Shown here piece by piece: positions 44,244 through 53,395 of a stretch of DNA of 64,000 nt (positions within the stretch are counted from its first letter, which is position 1; every line of letters begins with the position of its first letter). The position numbers and the translations under genes are program-made. A model generated the notes under the pieces. It had not been told where the DNA came from, searched no databases, and was given only the letters and a program-made list of their open reading frames with translations. The DNA is from Anaerotruncus rubiinfantis. GTDB lineage: Bacteria; Bacillota; Clostridia; Oscillospirales; Ruminococcaceae. The stretch lies in NCBI RefSeq assembly GCF_900078395.1, contig NZ_FKLA01000009.1, forward strand, positions 99,305 through 163,304. The letters run 5' to 3'.

Positions 44244-46829
44244 ATGAAATTGCTGGCCATCGACGGGAACAGTATTCTGAACCGCGCATTCTACGGAATC
44301 AAGGCGCTGACTACCAAAAATGGAGAATTCACCAACGGAATCTATGGTTTTTTGAATATCCTGCTGAAACTGCTGGAAGAAACCCAGCCGGACGCGGTCG
44401 CCTGCGCCTTCGACCTGCGCGCGCCGACCTTCCGCCATCAGATGTTCGAGGGCTATAAGGCCCAACGGAAAGGCATGCCCGAAGAGCTCGCCTCCCAGCT
44501 TGAACCGCTCAAGGAACTGCTGGCCGCGCTTGGCTACAAAATTGTCACCAAAGAGGGTTACGAGGCGGATGATATCCTCGGCACCTTTGCAAAGTCCTGC
44601 GCCGGACGCGGCGACGAGTGCGTCATCGCCACCGGGGACCGGGACAGCCTCCAGCTGGTTGGGGAACGCACCACCGTGCGCCTGGCCACCACCAAGATGG
44701 GCCAGGCCAGCTCGACCGTTTACGACGTGGCCGCCGTGATGGAGAAATACGGTGTGCCTCCGCGGGAACTCATCGACGTCAAGGCGCTTATGGGCGACGC
44801 TTCCGACAATATTCCCGGCGTGACGGGTATCGGGGAAAAGACCGCGCTCTCGCTCATCGCGCAGTATCACGATCTTGACTACATCTATGACCACTTGGAC
44901 GAGCTCGAAATCAAGCCGGGCGTGCGCGCAAAGCTCGCAGCGGACAAGGAGATGGCTTACACCAGCCGTACGTTGGCCAAAATCGACTGCGATGTACCGA
45001 TTGACACCGACCCGGAAAGCTACCGCCGTGCCGAACCGGACGCAGCCAAAGCGGGCGCACTCTTCGCGCGGTTTGAAATGTTTAAGTTGGCTGACCGATG
45101 GGGGATCGATCCTACGGCCGCGGCAGCCGATCCGGCACTGGAGGAATCCGCGCCGCAGGCTGTTTTGCAGGTTTCCTGTGATCCAGGTGAACTGTCCGCA
45201 CTGTTTACCGATAAAAAAGCGATTGACTTGCTGATTGAATGGGATGATGACCAACCCAAAGCCGTAGCTGCCGCCGTTCCGGGGCGGCTGATTCTTGCGG
45301 ACGGCGCAAAGCTCAACGAAATCCTGGGCTTTTCAGCCGGACTGCGGATCTGGAGCAGCAAACCGCTCTATCGTTATTTGTATAGTTTTGATAAAAATAT
45401 ACAAAATATAAATTTCGATGGGGAACTCGCCGCCTATCTGCTCAGCCCAACCACCTCGAGCTACGCGCCGCAGCCGCTTGCCGCGCAATACAATGTCGTA
45501 CCCTGCGTATTCGAGACGGAGATCCCTTCCGAATATGCATCGATCGCGGCGGACGGGGCGGTCATCACCGCGCTGCATGACAAGCTCGCCGCGGAGATCG
45601 AAGCGACCGGCCAACAAAAGCTCCTCTATGAAATCGAGATGCCGCTTGCCCGGGTACTCGCCGCAATGGAATGCGAGGGCTTTGCGCTGGACACGGACGC
45701 GCTCAGGGAGTACGGCGCGGACCTCGATGGGCGGATCGGGGAGCTGGAGGACGGCATCTACCGTCACGCGGGCCACTCCTTCAACCTCAATTCCCCCAAG
45801 CAGCTCGGCGATGTGCTGTTCGTCGACCTGGGCCTCCCCGCCAAGAAAAAAACCAAGACCGGCTATTCCACCAACGCGGATGTGCTTGATTCGCTGCGCG
45901 GCAAGCATCCCATCATTGAGCTCATTCTCGAATACCGCAAGCTCTCGAAGCTCAAATCCACCTATGTGGACGGGCTTTTAAAGGTGGTCGGCCCGGACGG
46001 ACGGGTGCGCTCGACCTTCCAGCAGACCGAAACCCGCACCGGACGCATCTCCTCAACCGAACCGAATCTCCAGAATATCCCGATTCGCACCGCGGAGGGC
46101 AGCAAAATGCGCCGCTTCTTCAAGGCACGGCCGGGCTGGAAGCTGATCGACGCGGACTATTCGCAGATCGAATTGCGGGTGCTGGCCGACCTGGCGGGCG
46201 ACAAAAACATGATCGCCGCCTTTAAAAGCGGTCAGGACATCCACACCACCACCGCCGCGCAGGTCTTCGGCCTGCCGGAACTGATGGTGACACCCGCACT
46301 GCGTTCCCGCGCCAAGGCGGTCAATTTCGGGATCGTCTACGGAATCGGGGCGTTTTCGCTCTCGCAGGACATCGGCGTTTCGGTGGCGGAAGCGGACAGC
46401 TACATCAAAAACTATCTCGCCACCTACGCGGGCGTGCGCAAATACATGGAGGACACCATCGTTTTCGCGCGGGAGAACGGCTATGTCAAAACGCTGTTTG
46501 GGCGCCGACGCTACCTGCCGGAGCTTGCCGCTTCGAACAAGGTGACCCAGGCGTTCGGCGAACGGGTCGCGCGCAACACCCCGATCCAGGGCACCGCGGC
46601 GGACATCATCAAGATCGCCATGGTGCGGGTGTTCGAGCGGCTGCGGCGCGAGAAGATGCAGGCAAAGCTCATTTTGCAGGTGCACGACGAACTGCTTGTC
46701 GAGGCGCCCGAGCAGGAGGTGCCGCTCGCCACCATCATCCTCAAGGAGGAGATGGAACACGCGATCACCCTGAAGGTCCCGCTCGTAGCCGACGCAAACG
46801 TCGGGGACAACTGGCTGGATGCAAAATAG
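44244..46829 (+). CDS. polA: DNA polymerase I
   Basis: It fills gaps and removes RNA primers during replication and repair. The 861-residue protein has the 5'-3' exonuclease domain (about 1-290, LLAIDGNSILNRAFYG and DASDNIPGVTGIGEKTA), a degenerate 3'-5' exonuclease domain (about 300-470) and a polymerase domain with DADYSQIELRVLADLAGD, RSRAKAVNFGIVYGIGAFSL and LQVHDELLVE. The proofreading motif D-x-E is absent (LLIEWDDD stands in its place), as in Bacillus Pol I, so proofreading is unlikely. The start follows GAGGAG; rimI follows after 18 bases. Confidence 0.96.
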   Translation: MKLLAIDGNSILNRAFYGIKALTTKNGEFTNGIYGFLNILLKLLEETQPDAVACAFDLRAPTFRHQMFEGYKAQRKGMPEELASQLEPLKELLAALGYKIVTKEGYEADDILGTFAKSCAGRGDECVIATGDRDSLQLVGERTTVRLATTKMGQASSTVYDVAAVMEKYGVPPRELIDVKALMGDASDNIPGVTGIGEKTALSLIAQYHDLDYIYDHLDELEIKPGVRAKLAADKEMAYTSRTLAKIDCDVPIDTDPESYRRAEPDAAKAGALFARFEMFKLADRWGIDPTAAAADPALEESAPQAVLQVSCDPGELSALFTDKKAIDLLIEWDDDQPKAVAAAVPGRLILADGAKLNEILGFSAGLRIWSSKPLYRYLYSFDKNIQNINFDGELAAYLLSPTTSSYAPQPLAAQYNVVPCVFETEIPSEYASIAADGAVITALHDKLAAEIEATGQQKLLYEIEMPLARVLAAMECEGFALDTDALREYGADLDGRIGELEDGIYRHAGHSFNLNSPKQLGDVLFVDLGLPAKKKTKTGYSTNADVLDSLRGKHPIIELILEYRKLSKLKSTYVDGLLKVVGPDGRVRSTFQQTETRTGRISSTEPNLQNIPIRTAEGSKMRRFFKARPGWKLIDADYSQIELRVLADLAGDKNMIAAFKSGQDIHTTTAAQVFGLPELMVTPALRSRAKAVNFGIVYGIGAFSLSQDIGVSVAEADSYIKNYLATYAGVRKYMEDTIVFARENGYVKTLFGRRRYLPELAASNKVTQAFGERVARNTPIQGTAADIIKIAMVRVFERLRREKMQAKLILQVHDELLVEAPEQEVPLATIILKEEMEHAITLKVPLVADANVGDNWLDAK

Positions 46830-46847
46830 GCAGGAGGACTGACAACC

Positions 46848-47282
46848 TTGCAGATCACATCGATGACAGAAAAAGACGTTCCGCTTGTGGCCGCGCTCGA
46901 ACGGCAGTGCTTTTCACAGCCGTGGAGCGCCCAGGTGCTCGAAGCGGAACTGCAAAATCCCAATGCGATTTTTTACGTCGCCAGAAAGGAGGGGCTGCTG
47001 GCCGGCTATGTCGGGATGCATCGGGTGATGGACGAGGGCTATATCGCCAACATCGCGGTGGACGAAGCATTCCGCAGGCAGGGCGTGGCAAAGACGCTTA
47101 TGCAGGCGCTCCTCACCTTCGCAAAAGAAAAGCGGCTCGGGTTCCTCACGCTCGAGGTGCGCGCGGGAAACCGGCCCGCGATCCAGCTCTACGAGGGACT
47201 CGGTTTCGGGGAGGTAGGGCGGCGCAAAAATTTCTACGCAAATCCCACTGAGGATGCGATTTTGATGACCCGCTTCCTGTGA
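46848..47282 (+). CDS. rimI: Ribosomal protein S18-alanine N-acetyltransferase RimI
   Basis: The 144-residue GNAT-family protein has ALERQCFSQPWSAQVLEAELQ, the acetyl-CoA-binding IAVDEAFRRQGVAKTLMQALL, and LEVRAGNRPAIQLYEGLGFGEVGRRKNFY, which match RimI closely. The start is a TTG ten bases after AGGAGG; the next in-frame ATG five codons later has no site. RimI genes usually sit with tsaB/tsaD; here tsaD is across the polA locus. Confidence 0.88.
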   Translation: MQITSMTEKDVPLVAALERQCFSQPWSAQVLEAELQNPNAIFYVARKEGLLAGYVGMHRVMDEGYIANIAVDEAFRRQGVAKTLMQALLTFAKEKRLGFLTLEVRAGNRPAIQLYEGLGFGEVGRRKNFYANPTEDAILMTRFL

Positions 47283-47286
47283 ACGC

Positions 47287-47321
47287 CAAGAGGCCGCCGG
47301 CTGTTGCCGGCGGCCTCTTTT
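47287..47321. terminator. Terminator between rimI and ilvN
   Basis: AAGAGGCCGCCGG / CCGGCGGCCTCTTTT forms a strong hairpin between convergent genes. Confidence 0.85.
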
Positions 47322-47334
47322 GATGGAATCCGCG

Positions 47335-47835
47335 TTATTTATTTTTGATCTCGATCGCGCCGGAGCCCTTCTGCAATGCGACCATGCCGGTGCGCGCCAT
47401 CTCGGCCACGCCGTACTGCGAAACCATGTTTAAGAGCAAGTCGACCCGTTCCGGCCGGTCGCAGAATTCGATGGTGAGGGTGGTCTGCGACAGGTCGACG
47501 ATCTTCGCCTTCATGATCTGGCAGATGTCGATGATCTCGCCGCGGTTCTGCTGGTTTGCGTTCACTTTGATGAGCGCCAGTTCCCGCCGGGTGGAAGCGT
47601 CAATCTCCAGGGTTTTGACCTTGATCACGTCGATCTGCTTGTTGAGCTGCTTTTCCACCTGTTCCATCGTGCGCTCGTCGCCATTGACCACAATGGTCAT
47701 GCGCGAAACGGTCCGATCTTCTGTTTCGCCCACCGCGAGGCTTTCGATATTGAAGCCCCGCCGCGCGAAGAGTCCGGCCGTCCGGGACAGGACGCCCGCC
47801 TTGTTTTCCACCAGGACTGAAAGGATCTGTTTCAT
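47335..47835 (-). CDS. ilvN: Acetolactate synthase small (regulatory) subunit
   Basis: It activates the catalytic subunit and confers feedback control by branched-chain amino acids. The 166-residue protein has an N-terminal ACT domain (LSVLVENKAGVLSRTAGLFARRGFNIESLAVGETED) and a C-terminal domain with RELALIKVNA and VEFCDRP-like sequence. Its ATG shares one base with the ilvB stop codon (TGATG). Confidence 0.94.
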   Translation of the reverse strand: MKQILSVLVENKAGVLSRTAGLFARRGFNIESLAVGETEDRTVSRMTIVVNGDERTMEQVEKQLNKQIDVIKVKTLEIDASTRRELALIKVNANQQNRGEIIDICQIMKAKIVDLSQTTLTIEFCDRPERVDLLLNMVSQYGVAEMARTGMVALQKGSGAIEIKNK

Positions 47836-49451
47836 CAGGTTCCCTCCTTCGGATCGACCACACATTCGAGCACGAACGATTCCGGCCCTTCGAGGAACGC
47901 GTCGAGCGCCGCCGGCGCGTCTTGCATATCGGACACCTGCATTGACGGAATTCCGTAGGCTGCCGCGATCCCTGCAATCGACGGACTGCCGGTGAGGTCA
48001 ACCGCGATTTCACGGTCGCGGTACTGATTCTGCTGAATCTCCCGCACCAGGCCGAGGGCCCCGTTGCGCATGACCACCAGTTTAACCGGCACGCCGTGCT
48101 GGTTCATGGTGGCCAGCTCCATCATCGACATCTGGAACGCCCCGTCGCCGCAGACCGCGACCACCTGGCGGCCTGGGGCAGCCAGCTTCGCACCGATGGC
48201 GGCGGGCAGCGCGTAACCCATCGTACCCATGCCGCCGGTTGTGAGAAAGCGCCCCTCCCGGACAATGTGGTTTTTTGCCGACCAGATCTGGTTTTCGCCC
48301 ACATCCGAGACATAGAGAACGTCCTTTTCCAAGCGTTCGGAAAGCAGCCGGATGAAGGCATTGGGATTGATATAACCCGCGCCCGCAGCCGGATGCGCCG
48401 GGAACGGCTCCCGCTGGCCATCGAGCCAGCCGATCCACTTATCCCATTCTCCCATGGGATTTTGCTCCACAAGCTGCTCGACCACCAGAGCCGCATCGCC
48501 CACAAGCGGGATGGTTGTGCCAAGGTTTTTACCAATTTCAGCCGCGTCGATATCGATATGCACCACAGTCGTCATGCTTTCAAGCGCCCGCGGCGATTGG
48601 ATCGCCCGGTCGCCCACCCGCGCGCCGATGATGATGAGCAGGTCGCTCTCCTCCACCGCGCGGTTCGCAAGCCCGTCCCCGCTCTGGCCAAGCATGCCGA
48701 AATAAAGCGGATGCCCGCTCGGCAGCGCGCCGATCCCCATCATGGTTGTGACAGCGGGCAGGCGGCACTGCTCGCAAAGCTTGCGGACCGCCTTCTGCGC
48801 ATTTGCCGCAAAGACTCCGCCGCCCAGACAGAGCAGCGGCCGTTTGGCCGCCTTGATGGCGGCGGCAACCCGCTTGACCTGCATCGGATGGCCTTTGAAC
48901 TGCGGCTTGTAACCGCGGATATTGACCATATGCGGGTAGGAAAAATCGAGCAGTTCCCGCTGGATATCCACCGGCATATCAATGAGCACCGGCCCCTTGC
49001 GTCCGGTGGACGCGATATAAAACGCCTCTTTAAACACGCGCGGGATCTCCGCCGCATCCTTCACAAGATAGCTGTATTTGGTGAACGGCTCGGCGGCGCC
49101 GGTCGTATCGACCTCCTGAAAGACATCCCGGCCCAGAAGCTCGCTCGAAACCTGCCCGGTGATCGCCACGAGCGGAATGCTGTCCATGTAAGCGGTCGCA
49201 ATGGCCGTGAAAAGGTTGGTCGCGCCCGGCCCGGAGGTCGCAACGCAGACCGCGGGCCTGCCGGTAACGCGCGCATAGCCGCTGGCCGCGTGGCCGGCAT
49301 TCTGTTCATTGCGCGTGAGAATATGCCGGATGGACGAATCCACCAGGCTGTCATAAAATGGGCAGATCGCCGCGCCCGGGTATCCGAAGATGGTTGTCAC
49401 CCCTTCGGCCTCCAGGCATTTGACCATCGCCTGCGCGCCTGTCATCATCAT
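47835..49451 (-). CDS. ilvB: Acetolactate synthase large (catalytic) subunit
   Basis: It joins two pyruvates, or pyruvate and 2-oxobutyrate, in valine, leucine and isoleucine synthesis. The 538-residue thiamine-diphosphate enzyme has the catalytic Glu region LEAEGVTTIFGYPGAAICPFYD, the FAD domain in the middle, and the cofactor motif CGDGAFQMSMMELATMNQHGVPVKLVVMRN. The start ATG (MMMTGAQAM) follows GTGGGG; a GTG four codons earlier is also possible. It begins about 30 bases after the stop codon of a substrate-binding lipoprotein, so it may share that promoter. Confidence 0.94.
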   Translation of the reverse strand: MMMTGAQAMVKCLEAEGVTTIFGYPGAAICPFYDSLVDSSIRHILTRNEQNAGHAASGYARVTGRPAVCVATSGPGATNLFTAIATAYMDSIPLVAITGQVSSELLGRDVFQEVDTTGAAEPFTKYSYLVKDAAEIPRVFKEAFYIASTGRKGPVLIDMPVDIQRELLDFSYPHMVNIRGYKPQFKGHPMQVKRVAAAIKAAKRPLLCLGGGVFAANAQKAVRKLCEQCRLPAVTTMMGIGALPSGHPLYFGMLGQSGDGLANRAVEESDLLIIIGARVGDRAIQSPRALESMTTVVHIDIDAAEIGKNLGTTIPLVGDAALVVEQLVEQNPMGEWDKWIGWLDGQREPFPAHPAAGAGYINPNAFIRLLSERLEKDVLYVSDVGENQIWSAKNHIVREGRFLTTGGMGTMGYALPAAIGAKLAAPGRQVVAVCGDGAFQMSMMELATMNQHGVPVKLVVMRNGALGLVREIQQNQYRDREIAVDLTGSPSIAGIAAAYGIPSMQVSDMQDAPAALDAFLEGPESFVLECVVDPKEGT

Positions 49452-49483
49452 AAAGATCCCCACCAGACCTTTCTTCCTGTCTG

Positions 49484-50530
49484 CTACTCTATAATCTGTG
49501 TCGCGTCGTCAAGATCGAGCATCTCGTCGTCATCATCCGCTTCGCTGTCCGCGTCTTCCGGCACCTCGTCATCCGGACGGCTTTTTGCTTCCTGCACTTT
49601 TACGTCCGGATAGGCCTGCGCGAACATCTCCTCCAGCTCGTCAAACATGCGGGGACTCTGCCGCTCGAAGGCGAGCGCATCGAAAGCATACAGCCGCTTA
49701 TTCTGGTAGGCGGCGGTCGTGCTGTAGACCTTTGTCTCACCAAAATAGGTCTGGTCAATGCTCTGGTCATGAAAAATAATGTCGGGATAAAGATTGACCG
49801 CCTGATCTTCCGGATACAGCCAGCCGGTGTACTGTCCCGCGTCGTTATTCACTCCAAGCGCGTCGTTCAAAAGTTTCCCTTCAAAAGTATCGCCGGTAGC
49901 CATTGTGAGCGGGACCATCCGCAGATAAATACCGTGCAGGCGGTCGGCAATCCCGTCCGCCGCGTATTTCAGCGCGTCATACCGGGCACGCAGCCCGTCG
50001 AAAAACGCCTGCCCATTCTCCTCCCCGTCAACGAGCCCGTCAAGCACGGTCGCTGCGGTCACATAGACCTCCTCCAGCTCGTCCAAGGAATCCGCGCGGC
50101 CCAATACAATCACCTGGGCATCCATCTGCTGAAGCTTCACCGTGTCGTCCTGCGAAAGATTGGACGAGGCAAACACCACATCCGGCCCAATCTCTTCAAT
50201 CGCCGTAAGGTCCGGCGTGGCGGCGGTTCCGCAGCGTTCCAGATCGTCCACGCTCGACGGATAATCGCAATAGTCGCTCACCCCTTCGAGCCGATCGCCC
50301 GCGCCGAGCGCACAGATGAGCTCGGTCATCGCCGGAGAGAGCGAGACAATCGTTTCCGGCCGCGCGTCCACATGGATATCCCCAATCGACACCGGATAAT
50401 TGGGATCCACCACCTCTTCCGGCTCGCTTGGCGCGGAACTGCTGTCATCCGTTTCATTTTTTTTGCAAGCTCCCATCGAGAAAAGCAGGGCGCCCGCAAG
50501 AACAATCGCCAGGAATCTTTTCCATTTCAT
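49484..50530 (-). CDS. Periplasmic-binding-protein-type lipoprotein (cobalamin/siderophore-like)
   Basis: The 348-residue protein has a signal peptide with a lipobox Cys at residue 22 (FSMGAC). The Peripla_BP_2 domain follows: ARPETIVSLSPAMTELICALGAGDRLEGVSDYCDYP near residues 57-92, EEIGPDVVFASS, and a C-terminal lobe. BtuF/FhuD-like proteins bind cobalamin, haem or ferric siderophores; the ligand here is unknown. The last 40 residues are a strongly acidic tail. No permease or ATPase gene is adjacent, and ilvB follows closely. Confidence 0.83.
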   Translation of the reverse strand: MKWKRFLAIVLAGALLFSMGACKKNETDDSSSAPSEPEEVVDPNYPVSIGDIHVDARPETIVSLSPAMTELICALGAGDRLEGVSDYCDYPSSVDDLERCGTAATPDLTAIEEIGPDVVFASSNLSQDDTVKLQQMDAQVIVLGRADSLDELEEVYVTAATVLDGLVDGEENGQAFFDGLRARYDALKYAADGIADRLHGIYLRMVPLTMATGDTFEGKLLNDALGVNNDAGQYTGWLYPEDQAVNLYPDIIFHDQSIDQTYFGETKVYSTTAAYQNKRLYAFDALAFERQSPRMFDELEEMFAQAYPDVKVQEAKSRPDDEVPEDADSEADDDDEMLDLDDATQIIE

Positions 50531-50568
50531 ATTCTTAATTCCTTTCGGCCGCAAACATTCTTACCGTT

Positions 50569-50597
50569 ATTTTATCCCATCGCCCGAATAGTGTCAA
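50569..50597 (-). promoter_or_regulatory. Promoter of the binding-protein/ilvBN unit
   Basis: On the minus strand TTGACA and TAAAAT lie 17 bases apart, about 40 bases before the start codon. Repeat copy 6 begins within a few bases of the -35 hexamer. Confidence 0.8.
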
Positions 50598-50601
50598 CTT
50601 T

Positions 50602-50925
50602 TGCTCCGCAGGGCCCCTTTCTTGCCCGTCCAAGAAAGGGGCGAAAGAAGACGCGCGGGGAGATCCCCGCGACCCCCTGCGGGCTGTTTGGTTGCCTTCG
50701 GCAAAGACAGCCCGCAATCTGCTTAGACAAAACGATGCCTCCCGCGTTTGGCAGCCTGCTCGCCTGGCGGCGAAGCGCGCTAACGCGCGACGGCTGCTCA
50801 CGGGGGCTTTCCGCCCCCGTGTCTCCCGGTAAAGAGTCGTCTGCGACGACCCGCCGCCTTTGGCGACGGATTCGGGATAAGGAACGCGGGACGGGTTTTC
50901 ACAACCTTGCGAAAACCGGCTGCGC
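50602..50925 (+). repeat. Dispersed multi-hairpin repeat, copy 6 (type A, with an insertion)
   Basis: GCTCCGCAGG left edge; hairpin 1 at 50613-50642 with arms GCCCCTTTCTTG/CAAGAAAGGGGC; linker GAAAGAAGACG; hairpin 2 at 50654-50671 (CGCGGGG/CCCCGCG); hairpin 3 with outer stem TGCGGGCTGT/ACAGCCCGCA and inner TTGCC-TTC-GGCAA; ATCTGCTTAGA. About 150 extra bases follow with small hairpins such as CACGGGGGC/GCCCCCGTG. Then CGCGGGAC and a changed hairpin 4 at 50894-50917 (GGTTTTC/GAAAACC) that keeps the central CAACCTTG. Confidence 0.87.
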
Positions 50926-51017
50926 CGAATAAAGTAAAACAGAGACCGCCGGCCGGCAGTCTCTGTAGGTATCGGGGAGAGCGCAAAAGACCTGCTTGGG
51001 TCTGACGTTTCCATCGC

Positions 51018-51240
51018 GGGGAGCGCGTAACATTGCGTTCAGTCCTGAGCTGACCGTTTGTGGGGAGTGCCCGCGAAGCAAGTTCTGGCAAGGCGTCTGC
51101 CAAGGTTTCACAAGGGGACGGCTAGTCCCCTTGTGCGCATTCTTTGGTAACTTTCTTGTGCGCACAAGAAAGTTACTCGTGTGCACGGCGAAACGTGCCA
51201 GTGATTCTCAAGCGGCAATGCCGCTTGATTCCCGTGGCGC
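51018..51240 (-). repeat. Dispersed multi-hairpin repeat, copy 7 (type B)
   Basis: Read on the minus strand after argF: the TCAAGCGGCA/TGCCGCTTGA palindrome shared with copy 1; hairpin 1 at 51147-51176, a perfect 30-base palindrome with arms GTAACTTTCTTGTGC/GCACAAGAAAGTTAC; linker CAAAGAATGCGC; hairpin 2 with arms ACAAGGGGAC/GTCCCCTTGT (51110-51134); a weaker TTGGCAGACGCCTTGCCAG hairpin 3; then the type-B 3' end CGGTCAGCTCAGGACTGAA (51039-51057) and GCGCTCCC. It faces copy 6 with about 90 bases between them. No gene is visible in the 778 bases between the lipoprotein and argF. Confidence 0.87.
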
Positions 51241-51308
51241 GCGGCGAAACGCACAAAGTGTGCATGGCGCAACGTGCCCGTCCCGCGTGACGGGACACGC
51301 AAACCCAG

Positions 51309-52214
51309 TCAGCCCATCACTTTGACCATGACGGCCTTCTGGGCATGCAGACGGTTTTCGGCCTCATCGAAGATCTCATCGGCATGCGCCTCGAACACTT
51401 CGGCGGTGATCTCCTCGCCGCGGTGGGCGGGCAGGCAGTGCTGCACCATCACGTCGGGTGCGCAGACCGAAAGCAGCTGATCGTTCACCTGGTAGCCAGC
51501 AAATGCTTTGTGGCGCTCATCCGCTTCGCCTTCCATACCCATCGAGGCCCACACATCGGTAAAGACCACATCCGCGCCGGCGGCGGCCTGCGCGCAGTCG
51601 GAAGTCAGCTGGAATTTGTCTCCATAGGTTTTGGCGAATTCCAGGACGACCGGATCGGGCTGATAGGCTGCCGGGGTCGCGACTGAAACCTGCATGCCGG
51701 TCTTGAGCCCGCCGACGATCAGGGAATTGGCCATGTTGTTGCCGTCCCCGATGTAGCACATTTTCACTCCAGAAAGCCGACCCTTATGTTCACGCACCGT
51801 CATGAGATCGGCCAGCACCTGGCAGGGATGCGCAAAGTCGGTGAGTCCGTTGATGACCGGGATCGAGCCGTATTTGGCAAGGTCAGAAACCTCCTGCTGG
51901 GCAAAGGTACGGATCATGATGCCGTCGAGATACCGGGAAAGCACGCGGGCGGTGTCCTCGACCGGTTCACCGCGTCCGATCTGCAAATCGCGCGCCGAAA
52001 GGAAAAGCGCCGAGCCTCCCAGCTGCGCCATGCCCACTTCAAACGAGACGCGGGTGCGGGTGGAGGACTTTTGGAAGATCATGCCAAGCGTCTTGCCCTT
52101 CAGATGCTGGTGACGGATGCCGTGTTTGAGTTCATATTTGAGCTGGTCGGCAAAATTCAGGATGTCAATGATTTCTTCGCCCGAAAGATCGAGCAGCTGG
52201 AGTAAATGTTTCAT
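51309..52214 (-). CDS. argF: Ornithine carbamoyltransferase
   Basis: It makes citrulline from ornithine and carbamoyl phosphate. The 301-residue protein has the carbamoyl-phosphate loop FQKSSTRTRVSFEVGMAQLGG, IMIRTFAQQEV, the ornithine-side DFAHPCQVLADLMTV, DVWASMGMEGEADERH and the HCLPAHRGEEI motif with the catalytic Cys. It is the last gene of the arg operon and overlaps argD by four bases. Confidence 0.96.
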   Translation of the reverse strand: MKHLLQLLDLSGEEIIDILNFADQLKYELKHGIRHQHLKGKTLGMIFQKSSTRTRVSFEVGMAQLGGSALFLSARDLQIGRGEPVEDTARVLSRYLDGIMIRTFAQQEVSDLAKYGSIPVINGLTDFAHPCQVLADLMTVREHKGRLSGVKMCYIGDGNNMANSLIVGGLKTGMQVSVATPAAYQPDPVVLEFAKTYGDKFQLTSDCAQAAAGADVVFTDVWASMGMEGEADERHKAFAGYQVNDQLLSVCAPDVMVQHCLPAHRGEEITAEVFEAHADEIFDEAENRLHAQKAVMVKVMG

Positions 52215-53377
52215 ATTTCGCTCAGCACCTCACTTAAAATTTTCAGTCCGGTTTCGATCTCCTCATAGGTGATGGTCAGCGGCGGGAGCATCCGCACCTT
52301 TTCCTTCGCGGGCATGACGATCAGCCCTTTTTCCAAGCATGCGGCGGACACGCTTTTGCTGCTCAACCCGTCAAATGCAATTCCAAGCATCAACCCTTTT
52401 CCAACAACGCCCGCTACATGCGGCATCCTGCGCACCTGATTGGCGATGTATTCACCTTTGGCAAGCACCTCATCGAGCAGCTTCTGGTCGATCTGATCGA
52501 GCACAGCGTTCGCGCCCGCGCAGACGACCGGATTTCCGCCGAAGGTGGAACCGTGGTCACCCGGGGCAAAGACCTGCTCGCATTTTTCGCCGAGCAGCAC
52601 CGCGCCGATCGGCAGGCCGCCGCCAAGTCCCTTTGCCAGGGAAACCACATCCGGTTCGATCCCGTAATGCTCATGGCAGAGGAATTTCCCGCTGCGGCCA
52701 ACCCCCGCCTGCACTTCGTCGTCCAAAAACAGCACGTCATTTTCCGCGCAGAGTTTTGCCGCGCCCACCACAAAATCTTTGTCCAGCGGAATCACGCCGC
52801 CTTCGCCCTGGATCATCTCCATCATCACGCCGCAAACGGTGCCGTCCAGCTTGTCTCTCAGGTCGTCCAGATCGCCTGCCAGGACATAATCAAACCCGTC
52901 GGTGAGCGGCAGGAATTTCTGATGAAATTCCTCCTGCCCGGTCGCCGCAAGCGCGGTGATCGTACGACCGTGGAAGGAATTCACCAGCGTAATGATTTTA
53001 TAACGTTCCCTGCCGTATTTATCGGCGCCGTATTTGCGGGCCGCTTTGATCATGCCCTCAATCGCTTCCGCCCCGGAATTGCAGAAGAACACTTTCTTTG
53101 CGATCGTGCGCCCGCAGAGCTTTTGGGCGAGCTCGGCCTGCGGCGCGGAATAATAAAGGTTGCAGATGTGCTGCAGGGTGGAAGCCTGCCGGGTGACCGC
53201 CGCCACCCATTTTTCGTTGCAGAAGCCAAGGCTGTTCACCCCGATGCCAGAGGAAAAATCCACATAGCTTTTGCCGTCAAAATCCTTGCAGGTCGCGCCC
53301 TTGCCGCTTGCCGCCTCGAGATCGAACCGCGCATAGGTGTTCGCGATATACTGCTGGTCCAGCTCTTTGATTTTCAT
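52211..53377 (-). CDS. argD: Acetylornithine aminotransferase
   Basis: It converts N-acetylglutamate semialdehyde to N-acetylornithine with pyridoxal phosphate. The 388-residue class III aminotransferase has FFCNSGAEAIEGMIKAARKYG, SFHGRTITALAATG, LDDEVQAGVGRSGKFLCHEHYG and the PLP-binding Lys in VVSLAKGLGGGLPIG. It starts 18 bases after argB. Confidence 0.95.
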   Translation of the reverse strand: MKIKELDQQYIANTYARFDLEAASGKGATCKDFDGKSYVDFSSGIGVNSLGFCNEKWVAAVTRQASTLQHICNLYYSAPQAELAQKLCGRTIAKKVFFCNSGAEAIEGMIKAARKYGADKYGRERYKIITLVNSFHGRTITALAATGQEEFHQKFLPLTDGFDYVLAGDLDDLRDKLDGTVCGVMMEMIQGEGGVIPLDKDFVVGAAKLCAENDVLFLDDEVQAGVGRSGKFLCHEHYGIEPDVVSLAKGLGGGLPIGAVLLGEKCEQVFAPGDHGSTFGGNPVVCAGANAVLDQIDQKLLDEVLAKGEYIANQVRRMPHVAGVVGKGLMLGIAFDGLSSKSVSAACLEKGLIVMPAKEKVRMLPPLTITYEEIETGLKILSEVLSEI

Positions 53378-53395
53378 GTTATTCCACTCCCTTCG

